Assembly: GCA_050084985.1 (NCBI GenBank)
Contig: JBITNC010000001.1
Coordinates: forward strand, 11,532,001 to 11,596,000
Length of the DNA: 64,000 nt
Direction: 5' to 3'
Origin: Nageia nagi
Taxonomy: Eukaryota; Pinophyta
Part shown: piece after piece, positions 22,131-34,429 of the stretch
Position numbering within the stretch: the stretch's first letter is position 1
Layout: each line of letters begins with the position of its first letter
The notes under the pieces: model-generated
What the model was told of the DNA's origin: nothing
What the model saw: only the letters and a program-made list of their open reading frames with translations
The model's database searches: none
Position numbers and translations under genes: made by a program

Positions 22131-23810
22131 TTTCTAGGGCCATTCTACTATAAGAAAATAAAAAAATTTCTTAAAGTTCTAAGCTAGAAATCCTGTATCG
22201 GGGGTTATAAAATATCCAAGAGGACCCATAAAGCTATGTGTGAAGTGAGGTGTAAAAAACTCTACACTAATACCCAGGTCTCAAGAAAAACCCTACACAA
22301 AATCAAACTCTATGTATTGAAAGGTATATCAGAGACTAGCTAGACTATAAAAAGAAACTAGGTAGAAAGCTATGTTGACCATCTATAAACTATAGTGCAC
22401 CAGAAAGTGCCACTGGAAAGTTACTTGTCATAAAAACCATCTTTGTATCCTCTTTCATTACAAAATTTAGATAGAAGAGGTGTTTATACAAGCCTACAAA
22501 GTAGATAATCTATACCCTAAAATTGTTCCTTAACATAAAAAAAACCTTGATTCGAGAAGCAAAATGTATGATATGCAATTTTTAGAGCTACTAAAAATAG
22601 CATTTCAAAGGTAGCAAAACCTTCAAAGCTAAATAACTAAAAATTTATACCATTTTAGTAGTTGTTAACAAAAGTAAATAGACTAAAATCAATCCAAAAA
22701 TCATTATCAGGATACCTAGTCCATTGTGATCATCTTTTTGAGTTGATCATTTTGATATATTACACCCATACACTTTTTTGAGAACTATTTAAAAATAGCA
22801 ATTTATAAAAATAATAATTTCCAAAAATAATAGCTTTAGCAATAGCAATTTTTAGAAATGGCACTTGAGACAAGATCCCAAATAGTAGCATAAGTTGATC
22901 CTCCTATGATGACATTTCAAACTATAATCTAACAAATGGTAGATACACTTACTAGTACATTCAAGTTAGAAATTTGATAAATACAAATCCAAATACAAAC
23001 CCTTGATAGTAAATGTGATAGTTTCCAACTAAGTATCAATCATACCAATAATGCATCCAGTTTAGAGGAATCAGGGTCGTCAAGAAATCCACAGGGGTAT
23101 CATCATAACTTTTAGGGCCAACAAGATGGTTTCATTCTTCCCCGCACAACCAAATTAGATTTTCCCTAATTTGATGGAGATGATCCCACTAGTTAGATTT
23201 ATAAGTCTACACAATATTTCACTTTGAACCAAATTCCAAAAGATTTGAAGGTGTGCATGGTAACTTTTCATTTGGATCATGAGGCTCTCCAATGGCATTA
23301 GTGGTACTCAAAAATGCATCTTACTCCTTCATGGGATGAATTTACTCAATAATTATTGATTTGTTTTGGTCTTAGTGACTATGAAGATTTCATAGGGGCA
23401 TTGAACAAGTTACATCAAACCATAATAGTCAAAGAATACCAAAATTAGTTTGAAAAATTAGCAAATCAGATAGAGGGGTTGGATGATGCATTTTTCACAA
23501 GTTATTTTATCAATAGATTAAAGGAAGAAATTAAACTAGATGTCAAAATGTTTAGTCCCAAAAATATGATGGATGATATTACTTTAGCAAAGCTTGCTGA
23601 AGATAAAGCCAGTTCTCATCAATGAAATGTAAGACCTCCATTCACAAAAACACATAATATTTTCCATTCCTCTAATAACATAAATGCCCCACCACTGAAT
23701 TACATAATGCAAACTAAGAAGTTGACATGGGAGGAAATGGAAGAGCATTGAAAGAAGGGTTTGTGCTATAATTGTGATGAAAAATTTATTTGTATTCATC
23801 ATTGTACTCA
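22131..23810 (+). pseudogene. Leader and gag of the Reina-like element
   Basis: The leader (22131 to about 22900) has no motif. Gag then reads LDFP*FDGDDPTS, LNQIPKDLKVCMVTFHLDHE, ALQWH*WYSK, SWDEFTQ, FEKLANQIEGLDDAFFTSYF and RLKEEIKLDVKMFSPK, which is the conserved core of Reina-type chromovirus Gag. A zinc knuckle CYNCDEKFICIHHC follows near 23763-23806 (CX2CX4HX4C pattern with the Gly-His pair altered). Stops mostly replace Trp or Gln codons. Gag makes the particle and binds genomic RNA. Confidence 0.85.
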
Positions 23811-24460
23811 AGAAAAGTTATATTTGGTTGATGTTAATGCTCCTAATGAGGAGAAATATGAGAGTGCACCTGAAGAAGCTATAGAGGAAATTCCAAATGA
23901 GGAAGCCCTAATTATCTCTTATAGTGCATTGGTAAGAATTACTACCCCTAAAACTATGAAGGTCAAAGGTTTTTTTAAAAAGCACCCTCTCATAATATTG
24001 TTGGATTTGGGAAGTACTCATAATTTCATTAATCCAATGGGTGGCTAAGGTTGCTGATTATTACATCCACCCTACAAATAATTTTAGGGTTATGGTTGGT
24101 AATGGAGGAAAAATAACATGTAAAGGGACAAGTCAAAATATCAAATTGAGCATGGACCATTATAACTTTGAAAAGCAACATGTATGCTTTACCACTTAGG
24201 GGATGTGATATAGTTTTGAAGGTGCAATGGTTGAGAACTTTGGGCACCATGCAATGGAATTTTATAGAGCTATGGATGACCTTCAATATAGATAAATAAG
24301 AGCATACTCTTAGGGGATTATAGGGTGGACTTGTACAAATTATGAGCTCATATTCCATGGAAAGGATCCTACAAAAAATTAGAAAGGGGATGCTAGCATA
24401 GTTATACTCTTTATCAATCACTGAATCTAAAGTCATAGAGCTTAAGAATTTGTAGCCCAT
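23811..24460 (+). pseudogene. Protease region of the Reina-like element
   Basis: The frame from the zinc knuckle continues through an acidic linker into IILLDLGSTHNFINP near 23992-24035. This is the retroviral-type aspartic protease active-site block, here D-L-G where D-S-G is usual. The frame breaks directly after it and the rest (flap, LGxxWL block) is decayed. The 143-codon open frame on the opposite strand at 24029-24460 is only its shadow. Confidence 0.8.
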
Positions 24461-24639
24461 CTTAAGTAAGCATGCATGTGCTTTGAGGAACCAATGGGCT
24501 TACCACCCTAGTGATCACATGATCATGATATCTAGTTGGTGTTGGGAAGTCACCCACCAAACATTCATCCTTATTGATATCCTTGTTTACAAAAAAATAA
24601 AATTTAAAAATTAGTTTAGGAAATATTGGGTGCAAGAGT

Positions 24640-25255
24640 ATTCTGATCTAGCATAAGCCCATATCCTTCTTCAATTAGATTGGTTCATAAGAAAGATGGT
24701 TCATGGCATATGTATGTGGATTTCACCGCCCGCAATAAAATTACCATCAAAGACAAATTTTCCATACCTATCATTGATGAATTATTGAATGAATTGCATG
24801 GGGCAAGATATTTTTTCAAGTTGGACCTATGATCTAGGTATCACCAAATCTACCTCAAGGAGGAGGATATACCAAAAATTGCATTTTGCACCCATGAGGG
24901 CTATTATGAGTTCTTGGTCATGCCTTTTGGCCTCACAAATGCTCCATCCACATTTCAAAGTTTAATGAATTAGGTGTTTCATCTATTCCTCAAGAAGTTT
25001 ATTTTAGTTTTATTTGATGATATCTTGATCCACAGTGAGACATGGCAAGAACATGTGGCACATATTAACCAAACCTTACAAATTTTGAAGGAACACCAAC
25101 TATATGTAAAAAAATCAAAATGTTCATTTGGCAAGAGGGAAATTGACTACTTAGGCCATATTATATCTAAAGAGGGAGTTAAGGTGGATCCATAAAAGAT
25201 TACTGACATGCAAAACTTGTCTATTCCTACATATTTGAAAAGTATCTAAGGATTC
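24640..25255 (+). pseudogene. Reverse transcriptase of the Reina-like element
   Basis: Reads [79 protein letters not shown] and FILVLFDDILIHSETWQEHV, ending DYLGHIISKEGVKVDP. All seven palm and finger blocks are present. The catalytic box is FDD, usual for chromoviruses (VFFDDILVYS type). In-frame stops occur at about 24831, 24971 and 25193. This enzyme would copy the element RNA to DNA in the cytoplasmic particle. Confidence 0.9.
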
Positions 25256-25625
25256 TTGGGGTTGATAGGCTATTATAGGAAATTTGTGAAGGATTATGGT
25301 AAAATTACAGTACCTCTAACCATTTCATTGAAAAAGAATGCATTCCCATGGTCCCCTCTAGCTGAGGTAGCTTTCTTTAAGATCAAGGATGTGATGTGTA
25401 CCATCTCGATATTAGTAATGCCAATTTTTTCTAAAACCTTTGTGATAAAAAGTGATGCTTATGGAGTAGGAATCAGGGTAGTATTGATGCAAGAGGGACA
25501 TCCCTTGATATTCACTAGTAGACAACTCTGGTAAAAATTTGGGTAAATTCACTTATGAAAAAGAAATGCTTACCATCATTCATGTAGTTCAATGTTGGAG
25601 ACCATATTTCATTGGTTGCCATTTC
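25256..25625 (+). pseudogene. RNase H of the Reina-like element, first part
   Basis: Starts GLIGYYRKFVKDYGKITVPL (RT thumb), then FVIKSDAYGVGIRVVLMQEG, the DASxxGIGAVL block of Ty3/gypsy RNase H with its first catalytic Asp kept, then HPLIFTSRQLW and YEKEMLTIIHVV-like sequence with the Glu. It is cut at 25625 by the solo LTR, and continues at 25946. Confidence 0.85.
25621..25625. repeat. Target-site duplication ATTTC (left of solo LTR)
   Basis: ATTTC before TGTTGG; repeated at 25941-25945. Without the insertion the RNase H frame would run on through the junction. Confidence 0.88.
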
Positions 25626-25940
25626 TGTTGGAATTATACCCTACATATCCCTAAGTCCTAAGTTAATAGATTAATTAATTAGGATTAAGAGTATTTCCTA
25701 AAGTATTAATCTTAGCTTGTGAGGAATATTTGGTCTATGTTAACCATATTCCATGCTTAGCCTATTTGTTAGGATAGGCATCACTTATTGTCTTGTAGTT
25801 CATGTAGGTGTGCTATTTGTGATATTTGTTATGGTGTGAGAATATTGCATCTCAACCATTTAGCTTGTCTTGTAATGGCTCACAAAGCCTATATATGTAA
25901 CTCATTTTGATGAGTAATATAGAACATTATAGTTCTCTCA
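25626..25940 (+). mobile_element. Solo LTR, 315 bp
   Basis: Begins TGTTGGAATTATACCC and ends GTTCTCTCA, with ATTTC on both sides. There is no internal region. It interrupts the RNase H gene between the codons for CHF and IILTDHHSL. A TATA-like CCTATATATG lies near 25888. Start and size suggest a Ty1/copia LTR, but no second copy exists in this window to name the family. It arose by insertion and later recombination between the two LTRs of a full element. Confidence 0.87.
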
Positions 25941-25945
25941 ATTTC

Positions 25946-26100
25946 ATCATCCTCACAGATCATCATAGTTTAAATTTTTTTATTAAGTAATCATTTCTAT
26001 GTTGGAGCAACAAAAATGGGTGACCAAACTACTAAGGTATGAGTATGAGATCATATACTGTAAAGGTAATGAGAAATTGGTTGTTGATGCTCTATATAGA
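25946..26100 (+). pseudogene. RNase H of the Reina-like element, second part
   Basis: Resumes with TDHHSL and then MLEQQKWVTKLLRYEYEIIY, KGNEKLVVDALYRK, the end of gypsy RNase H (TDH.SL, EQQKW..KL..F.Y.I.Y..GKEN.VADALSR). Confidence 0.85.
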
Positions 26101-27400
26101 AAATTTGAAGATCAAGTAGCATTGCAAGCTCTTTCATCTCCTATTCCTCAATGGTTGGATAAAGTTAAACAAGAGTGGGTAGAGGATAGCTCCACCCAAG
26201 AATTGTTAAAACAAATCACTCAAGACCCCATGAGTAAACCACACCAGACATGGCATGATGGTATTTTAAGATTCAAAGGTCAAATTTTGTTACTATCTCC
26301 TTCAAAATGTAAATCAAAAATACTTGCTAAATTGCATTCCACACCTACATCAGGACATGATGAATTTTTTAAAACTTATAACTAGATGGCATGGTCATTC
26401 TATTAGGTAGGTATGAAATTGGATATCAAGTAGTTTATGGTAGCTTGTGATGTGTGTCAATGAAAAAAGGGTGAGATAGTGGGTATTCCAAGACTCCTTC
26501 AAACTCTTCCCATACCTACTCATACATGGATTGACATCTCAATGAATTTCATTGAAGGCCTTCTTTAATCCAATGGTAAATCAATTATTCTGGTGGTGGT
26601 TGATCAATTATTCAAATATACTCATTTTAGTTCATTGGCTCATCCCTACAAGGCAATGATAGTGGCATAATTATTCTTGGATATAATTTTTAAACTACAT
26701 GGCATGCTAGAGATGATTATCAGTGATCATGATCCCACTATTACAAGCCATTTTTAGCAAGAGCTTTTCAAGCTTCAAGGTATGCAACAAAATATGAGCT
26801 CAGCATATCACCCATAAACTAATGGTTAAATTGAAATTGTCAACAAATGTTTGGAAATATATTTACATTATTTAGATTCAGCACAACCTATGCATTGGGT
26901 ATGATGGATTCCCTTGGTTGAGTGGTGGTATAATATATCTTACCATTCTACCAACAAGATGACCCCCTATGAAGCAATACATGGTCAAGCTCCACCAACA
27001 GTCACCTCATATGTTATAGGTACTAGTAAGGTTTAGGTAGTTGACTCAACTTTAGTTACTCAAGATGATATTCTTCATTTGCTTAAGGATAACCTTCAAA
27101 TAGCCCAACATTGTATGAAATAATAGGCTGATTAGCAATGTGTCAAAAGGGAGTTCCAGGTAGATGACATGGTTTTTTTGAGGCTACAACCTTATTGCTA
27201 GAAATCCTTAAAAATAAAAGGCCCTCAAAAATTGGCCCCAAAGTTTTATGGTCCCTACAATGTGTTACAACACATTGGCCTAGCTACATACAAATTGAAG
27301 CTTCCTACTTCTTCCAAGATTCATCCAGTGTTTCATGTCTCTTATCTCAAGTAAGTGGTTGGATCAAAAGTTCAAGTTTAGAAACAATTACCTGATTTGG
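26101..27400 (+). pseudogene. Integrase of the Reina-like element
   Basis: The HHCC zinc domain is partly kept (LHSTPTSGHDEFF with both His, ACDVCQ with both Cys). The core follows: HTWIDISMNFIEGL (first Asp), VVVDQLFKYTHF, IISDHDPTITSHF (second Asp), QQNMSSAYHP and NGxIEIVNKCLEIYLH (Glu). The C-terminal part has [31 protein letters not shown] and [12 protein letters not shown], the GPY/F module. About eight stops, most at expected Gln or Trp codons. Integrase would join the cDNA to the host chromosome. Confidence 0.88.
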
Positions 27401-27606
27401 TAGAGGTTGGATCAATGATAGTTGTACCTAAGTTAGTTCTAGATTAATGTTCATAATAGCTTCATAATCGCTCCATCACAAAAGTCCTTATGTAATGGTA
27501 AGGCATGGCACTAGAAGATGCAACATGGGAAATACTTCATCAACTGCAGCAATAGTTTCCACACTTCAAGCTTTGAGGAAAAAGCTTCATCCCAAGAGGG
27601 GTGGCA
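27401..27606 (+). pseudogene. Chromodomain remnant and polypurine tract
   Basis: Reads IVVPKLVLD, RSITKVLM*W*GMALEDATW and EILHQLQQ*FPHFKL, the chromodomain of Reina-type elements (AVTQVLVQWSHLPPEDATWED pattern). It ends IPRGVAC* and overlaps the purine tract AAGAGGGGTGGCA (27594-27606) before the 3' LTR. Confidence 0.82.
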
Positions 27607-28017
27607 TGTTAGGATCTCACATCCTAACCTTTTAGTGTTAGTATTAGTATTTTAATTAAATTATCAACCTATATTGTAAACCATAATATTATAATTGTAA
27701 GGATAAAGCTTGATTTTGCATGATTATTAGGATTAGGATTAGTATATAATAAATTGGTAGATGTGTGTGGAGAAAGGCATCTTGAACATTATTTCCACTT
27801 TTGGAGTTGTAAGGAGATAGCCTCCTCAAATCAGCCTATGATCCTATTACTATTTAGTAAAATCCTATCCTTATCTACTCATTATTTCTATTTCATGTTC
27901 TATTTATTAGCACATTCTTTGTTATTTCCACTAGATTATTTGTTATTTTCCTATTTCAAATTGATATTTGTTACATTTATGCAATATTTTCCTTTTCATA
28001 TTTGTAGCATCATAATA
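27607..28017 (+). repeat. 3' LTR of the Reina-like element
   Basis: Starts TGTTAGGATCTCACATCC, ends CATCATAATA (final CA changed to TA), followed by GGAAA. Confidence 0.87.
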
Positions 28018-28895
28018 GGAAATGGCTTTGTAAACATGTCTAGAATTTGAGCATCAGTAGGATAGTGATGAGACTAGATAAAGGCATCTTCAACTAAATC
28101 TCTCATAAAATGATGGCATATATCAATGTGCTTTGTCTTGATATGAAAAACTCTTTTTCATGGCTATTATGTTGAGATTGTCATAGTGTGCTGAAATGGA
28201 GAGCTTAATATCCATGCCCAAATCCTCAAATTTATGGGCAAGCCAAATGGCTTATGTGCAAGTGGCAGAGGCAACAATGTACTCAGCCTCTATTGATGAA
28301 AGTGCAATAGTGGGTTGTTTCTTGTTGCTCCATGAGACAAAATATTCTTCAAATAAGAATCCATACCTTGATGTGTTCTTCCATTCATCAAGACATCCAA
28401 GCTAATTAGCATCTATATAAGCTTGTAACATTGCTTGTTCTGATGATTTATACCAAAACCTATATTGACATGTGCACTCACATACCATAGGATCTTAGCT
28501 ACAATCCAATGCATTTGATGTGGTGAGTACATGAATTAGGCTAATTTGTTAATAGCAAACATGATTTCTAGTTTGGTAGCATTGAGATATATAAGGCTAC
28601 CTATTAAGGATCGGTACATAGTGGCATCAACATGTGGAGAGGAGTCTTGCTTCAAGAACTTGGCTTTGACAACAACTGGTGTATCAATGGGGCTAAATCT
28701 TTACATATTGAATTAGGCTAGTAGATCTTCCATATATTTGGACTAAGTGATAAAAATGCCACTAGAGGATTTCTTGACTTGTAGGCCAAAAAAATAATTC
28801 ATCTCTCTAAGATCACTCATCTCAATTTCATTGATCATAGCATTCTTAAATTGGTCTATTATAGCAACAAAGGTCCTAGTAAAAATAATATCATC
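28018..28895 (-). pseudogene. RT end and RNase H of copia 2
   Basis: Minus-strand reading starts DDIIFTRT right at the LTR of copia 1, then IEMSDLREMNYFFGLQVKKS, GIFITQSKYMEDLL, SPHVDATMYRSLIGSLIYL and AINKLA*FMYSPHQMHW: the conserved second half of copia RT and the connection domain. RNase H follows and ends HFMRDLVEDAFI, AQILDMFTKPFP next to the Reina-like insertion at 28017. The first half of this gene lies at 51976 and above. Confidence 0.88.
28891..28895. repeat. Target-site duplication of copia 1, left (TCATC)
   Basis: TCATC here and TCATG at 51976-51980, four of five bases the same. On the coding strand this is GATGA from the two Asp codons of the YVDD box. Confidence 0.75.
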
Positions 28896-29392
28896 TATGA
28901 TAATTGAACTATAATATAAACAAATCCAAACTCCCAAGATCACATGAAAGCTCACAATACACATCTAAAAAATTCACAAAGCAATATCACAAAGATAACA
29001 TAAGATGTAAGTGGTTCCTCCAACTAGAAGTACATCCACTAACTAGATCTCACTTCATAACAAATATGAACTCTTACAATCCTCATACTCTTTTCTTCTA
29101 AACACTATCCTATAGCATAAATTTACTCTACAATTGGTGTATGATCACAAAGAGGAAGCCTTCTATTTATAGGCCAAAATCCCTCTTTAAATCACCCTTT
29201 TATCCAATGTACAAAAGCATGGCATGCACATCCTTTTACCCAAGGGGCATGCTCATGACATGGAGTGTAGGATAAGTTACATTATCATATTCACTTAAAT
29301 AATTAAAATATTTAATGATACCCTTAAGTATTAGTGAATTTACAAAGAGAATTAATACAAACCTTTACAATAATGTATTATATATTCCAACA
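28896..29392 (-). repeat. 3' LTR of copia 1
   Basis: Minus strand begins TGTTGGAATATATAATAC at 29392. It aligns end to end with 51480-51975 with about 50 differences. The purine tract AAAAGAGAG (reverse complement of 29393-29401) lies directly outside. Confidence 0.9.
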
Positions 29393-29628
29393 CTCTCTTT
29401 TAATGCAATATTGGGATAGAACGAATAAGAGAGAAGAAAGAGAGAAAGTAAGAGAGATCTCCTCCAAATATATACAATGGAGATAAGAAATTTTAACATA
29501 TTTGTGAAGTAAAAAAGATCTAGTTTGAGACTCACTACTTTGCTAAATAAAATTGTTAACCACAACTGGTTTCAATATACATGAAGTAGTAATCCAAATG
29601 GAAGTCATGAAGAGTCTCCAAGAGCCTG
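29393..29628 (-). other. 3' non-coding part and purine tract of copia 1
   Basis: A GA-rich stretch (29415-29460 on the plus strand) and the tract next to the LTR. Continues on the other side of the Tat insertion at 44351. Confidence 0.6.
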
Positions 29629-29633
29629 CATAC
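29629..29633. repeat. Target-site duplication CATAC (left of the Tat element)
   Basis: CATAC immediately before the 5' LTR and again at 44346-44350 after the 3' LTR. Confidence 0.85.
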
Positions 29634-31731
29634 TATATTCCTTCAAATTTAGGATAATCCTATTATTTTTCATTCTTCATTATTTCATTCTTTACTACTT
29701 GGGAGCTATCTATATAAGAGTACCCAGGGGTACATTATTCTTTTAAAGTCTTCACAAGTTATAAAATTTTCTATTCTTTCATTTTAAATCCCTCCTCTTC
29801 TCATTTATTTTCCTCAAGGTGTCAGGAGTCATTTTTTTAGTAGTACCTAGGAATTATGTAAATAAGGATACCTGAGAGTTATGTAAATTATATTTCTTTT
29901 TATTCTTTAGTGATTAGGAGTTGAGAGTGCCTAAAAATCATGTCATCTCCTTCAGTATACTCAAGAAGTCATGTATGTAAAAGTTTCTTAGAATCATATT
30001 TATTACCTTAGAATCTTTAGAAATTGTTGGCACAAATGTCCAAAACTTGTACACATTAGAGTTTAAAAATTGAAGAATATCAATAGTGCTTAGGGATTTT
30101 GAAGGATGATGTCATAGTTTTCAATTAGAATCAACCGGTCCTAGAAGAATCATAATATCAATAGAACCTAGGGATTTTGAAAGATTATGTCACAATTTTC
30201 AATTAGAATCAACGGGTCTTAGTAGAATCAGAATATCAATAGTGCTTGAGGATTTTGAAGGATGATGTCATAGTTTTCAATTAGAATCAATGGATCCTGG
30301 TAGAATCAAAATATCAATAGAGCCTAGGGATTTGGAAGGATGACATCACAATTTTTAATTAGAATCAACAGGTCTTGGTAGAATTAGAATATCAATAGAG
30401 CCCAGGGATTTTGAAGGATGATATCATAGTTTTCAATTTGGGAATTAGCAGGTCTTGGTAGAATCAAAATATCAATAAAGCCTAAGGATTTTCAAGCATG
30501 ATGTCATAGTTTTCAATTAGAATCAATAAGTCCTAGTAGAATCAAAATATCAATAGAGCCTAATGATTTTGAAAGATGATGCCACATTTTTTGATGAAAA
30601 TAAGTAGGTCTTAAAAGAATCAAATCATCAACAGAGCTTGAGAGAAGAACATAGATCTTGTTAAGTAAGTGAAAGAGTAATGCATGATAAAGAACACCTA
30701 GGTCCACTTCATCTTAAGTGTTTGACCCTTGAGGCCCTATTAAAGTGTTGACACCAAGTAATTTCCACATAATAGTGCTAGTTATTCTTGAACCAAGAAA
30801 ACATAATATCTATCAACCATCATTACTCTAATTACTGACATCCATAGTAGATCATAAACATAATAAAGAAGTAGATAGTAGTTGATAAAGTATAATACCA
30901 AATCATATCAATCAATATGCAATCAAATAATTGCTCAATTAGCTATATTGCTACCTTCAATCAACAATAGTGTTATATTCAATTAGCTACAGGGCTAAAG
31001 GAGTAGTCAACGACATGTTAGAAGGATTACAGCTCTATGGACATGGCTAACCAAAAGTTGCAAATTCCTAGATAGTTATGTTGATTAGTATTTGTTTAGT
31101 GTATATTCTAGCACAGTTGTAGAATTTATGTAAATAGTGCTATTTTAGTTATTTTATTCAATGCTAGTATTAATGTATATTAATGATACCCAACCACCCA
31201 AGGAGGGGGGAAAGTTGTATAAAAAGCTAGTTTTTAGAAATCAAAAAGGTTGAATATTTTAGCAAATTTGCCCTAATCTGTAAGAGCAATTCACATATGA
31301 TAATATAAATAGACAATACTTTACATTCTTACAACAAAGTGGCTATTATTGCTTTTGTGAATGTTATGTGTAGAATATTTTTTTCAAGTTATGGCTGTGT
31401 GTTGTGATTACAAGACCCCAAGTGCGAGATAGTTTTCTATTATTAATTTTAACTATGGATTATTGCTTATGCTGCAATGCTTAGGTTGTAAATTTCCTAT
31501 TTTAGTTATTTATTTTCTCATCTCTTTCCTATAACTCTCCATATTTTTATTCCTTTCCTATTACTTTTGACCTTAAATATACATAGGAGCTAGTCTATAA
31601 ATTAAATATTGAGCAAAAAACCAACATGAGTGCATCCCCATCACCTTCTGCTCTTTCAAAGAACCTACCATTGCAAGAAGTGGAGAACACAACCAAACCA
31701 AACCATTGAGGTTACACTATATTGATCAATA
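29634..31731 (+). repeat. 5' LTR of the Tat element
   Basis: Begins TATATTCCTTC (TG changed to TA) and ends TATTGATCAATA. Aligns with 42239-44345 along its length, roughly 85-90% in the parts compared by eye, and with the inverted copy at 6520-4670. Includes the 78-bp tandem array. Confidence 0.88.
30070..30620 (+). repeat. 78-bp tandem repeat array in the 5' LTR, seven units
   Basis: The block ATATCAATAG followed by GGATTTTGAAGGATGATGTC begins at 30077, 30155, 30233, 30311, 30389, 30469 and 30547, giving a period of 78 bp (one step of 80). Each unit contains a TTTTCAATTAGAATCA block. The 3' LTR has seven units in the same phase. Confidence 0.88.
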
Positions 31732-33540
31732 ATAGGCATTTCTATTTTTGGCATGCTTGATGGAACATGAGCTAAATATCATATTTAGCAAGCATTGTTA
31801 GTCTTGATAGCCTCATATGGTTGGTTATCAATTTGATCCTTCAAGATTATAAGGTTATTGTAACCTTATTGGCAAATTTTATATCAACCAATCAATGTTT
31901 TGAACCCTAGCACCTTCAAAATGTAGACTAACTAGAAGTAGTGCCAAAAATTCTCTTAGATAGCCTAGATTTCAAGAGCTATCACTTGCTCACAAGAGGA
32001 CTAGATGAAAGATATCTCAGGCAATGTCTCCTTTGATCCCTTTAAGGGTAATCTCTTTATTAGTTATGTTTGACTCATTCCCAAAAAATCCTTCACCTCT
32101 TGTACAATCTCCAAGTATGGCTCAACTAGCAAATTTTCCTACCTAGAATAATAGTTATCCTTTGGTTGTAGCTACTAATTCATTACCTATACCTCAAGTA
32201 GCTTTTAAATTTTTGCCTAAGAATGATGGCTCTAAAAGAGATTATATGAGCACTATCAAGATGTATCTTTATTAGCTTCAAGCTTTGACATTATTGATGA
32301 AGCTATGATGATAAGGTTACTATCACACTTTTTTGAAGGCAAAGCAGTTGAGTGGTTCAAAACTCTCACACCCAAATCTATAAATTCATAATAAGAGTTG
32401 TGTCAAGCCTTGATTAAAATATTTTTTATAGTTGGAAATGATAGAATATTTCTTAGCCTCATAGAATGTATTAAAAGACATCTACATGAATCTATTGATG
32501 ATTTTAATATCATATTTGAAAGAATATGAAAATCCATACCAGCAAGGATTAGACCAACAAATGCTCAAGCTCTAGTATATTACCAAAAAGCTTTTCTTCC
32601 TAACCTCAATATACTTATCATTATGTCAAGAGATACATTTTTAGATGTTTACTAGATAGCAAATATTGTAGAACATACCATGGTGTCCTTTGGTAAAATG
32701 CAACCTAGAGTAATCATACCTATATTTCCAAGTTTACCTCCCAAGTAGGTTCCACAAATAGGTCACCCTGGAGTTCTAGCCTTACCACCTCCTCCCAAAC
32801 CTATTATTCAAAATTAACTACCAACATTACCTACTCTTGCATTCATAAGCACTAGTACTAATATTTAAATCTCAAGAAGAGGAAAGATTAAGGTAGTTGG
32901 AGATAACTATTAAAAATCTAACTAACAAGCTCACTCTACAAGAAAGGTAGAATCATGATTTTAATTATAGAAGATACAATAATTAGTATCAACCAAGATT
33001 CCAACCCAAGTTCAATTAGTAAGAATAGTCTAATCCTCCTAAAATAATTAAGAATGCTATTATGACTAGTTCTATAGATAGTGCTACTTTGGGTATTATG
33101 GAATGGTGTCCACCATGTTCAACTTCTCATTTTCTAGATTCATATGTGGTATATCAACATCATTATTTGGGGTTACATTCTATCCAAATGGTAGAGCTTG
33201 CTTTAGATCCTATTGTTAACCTCATAATGGTCAACATTTAGGTTCTAAGATATTCTAGACAACAAACAAATTATATTCAAACTAGAGCAACCTCTTCAGT
33301 AGCCCCATAGTAGCCTCAAGCCACTTAATAGTATTGAGCTCCCACTCAAGCCCAACTTGAACCTAAGAAATCTAATATTCCATTAGCTTAGCTTTAGAAC
33401 TAATGTCATCAAGTCTCATTTAACTTAGGTACTATTCTATTAAGTTTAGGTACTATTCTATCAAACCTGGGTACTAGTGCCCTAGGTGAAACAAACCTCA
33501 TTGCAATAAGAAAAGAAGTCCCAAAGAAAGAAATACCCAG
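31732..33540 (+). pseudogene. Leader and gag of the Tat element
   Basis: No clear primer site follows the LTR. A start at about 32024 opens MSPLIPLRV. Then come IPQVAFKFLPKNDGSKRDY, DEAMMIRLLSHFFEGKAVEW, FKTLTPKSI, LIECIKRHLHESIDDFN and NAQALVYYQKAFLPNLNI, the Tat-type Gag core (compare the '..LTENAADWF..L..' pattern). A Pro-rich stretch follows (SLPPK, PPPPKP). The zinc region is not clear; WCPPCSTSHF at about 33108 might be part of it. Stops and frameshifts are many. Confidence 0.78.
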
Positions 33541-34410
33541 TACATTGAGATATCCTTTCATCATTGATTATCATAAAGAAAAGGCTACTCAACATTTTAG
33601 AACATATCAACAAGTAGAACCAAGTAAGTCCATCCCATATGCTCCATATAATAATATAGAAGAATTAAAGAAAACTCCTTCTAGGATGACTATGTTTGAT
33701 GCATTAAAGATACCAGGTCAATTAGATCTTCTATAAGAAGCTTTAAAGTTAAAAAATAGTAAAAAAAGGATAAATGAAGTGAATTCTATCTATGCTATGT
33801 CTGAATTTGTCCCTCTAGCTCCAATAGATGTAACAAGATCTTCAACTTTCTATTTATCCTTGAGATTAGAAGGTTGGGTAGTAAATAATTGTATGATTGA
33901 TATTGGAGCTATCATAACCATTATCCCTAAAGCTATTGTAGATGAAATGAAATTGTACATTACAAGATGCATTGATGGTGTCATATAGTTAGATTTTTCC
34001 TCAATAGATGTTGTTGGTAGTGTTAAAGGTGTTCAAATAACCTTGAGTGCCTTCTTTGATATTCATGTTTTTCAATACATTATTATAGTTGATCTTCCAC
34101 CTCTATTTGGAATATGTCTTTATAAAGAATTTACTACTAAATTGGGAGGGTACCTAGCCTTAGACTATAGTCATTATCTAATTTCTTTCCAAAAAAAATA
34201 GGTGAATATTTTGAATAAAGGCACTAAAACTATCCATCTCAAGAGGATCAATGAAGTAAATTGTATGAATGATCCACAACTAGTAGAGAATGAACATAAA
34301 GGACACACTAAGGGAAAGACTGCTAACAATCAAAGTTCAGTAAATGATCTAAATTATCAGGTCATAAATGCTAGCATGGCCAATTATTATCTATATAAGA
34401 AATTTTAGTA
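33541..34410 (+). pseudogene. Protease region of the Tat element
   Basis: After the linker SKSIPYAPYNNIEELKKTPS and MTMFDALKIPGQLDLL comes the protease: LRLEGWVVNNCMIDIGAIIT and IIPKAIVDEMKL. The active-site triad is D-I-G where D-S-G is expected, and the motif 'V.NC+ID.GA....MP' is that of Tat-type proteases. Then IDVVGSVKGV, IIVDLPPLFGICL and KLGGYLALDYSH follow. One stop splits it near 33986 and another near 34199. It would cut the Gag-Pol polyprotein. Confidence 0.8.
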
Positions 34411-34429
34411 GTTTCAATTACTATTGATA

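Larger units (their letters stand above)
21703..28017 (+). mobile_element. Reina-like chromovirus (Ty3/gypsy), 6.3 kb, decayed
   Basis: Plus-strand element with LTRs of 412 and 411 bp (about 86-87% alike by eye). It has a tRNA-Met-type primer site, gag with CCHC, protease, RT, RNase H, integrase and a chromodomain remnant, and a classical purine tract AAGAGGGGTGGCA before the 3' LTR. It is inserted close to the end of the copia 2 pol gene. Probable 5-bp target duplication GAAAA / GGAAA. A 315-bp solo LTR sits in its RNase H. The Gag start (LDFP.FDGDDPT), FDD in RT and the chromodomain sequence fit the Reina lineage. Confidence 0.88.

Noticed and set aside
24029-24460. 143-codon minus-strand open frame
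   Set aside because: Antisense to the decayed protease-RT linker of the Reina-like element; no motif.
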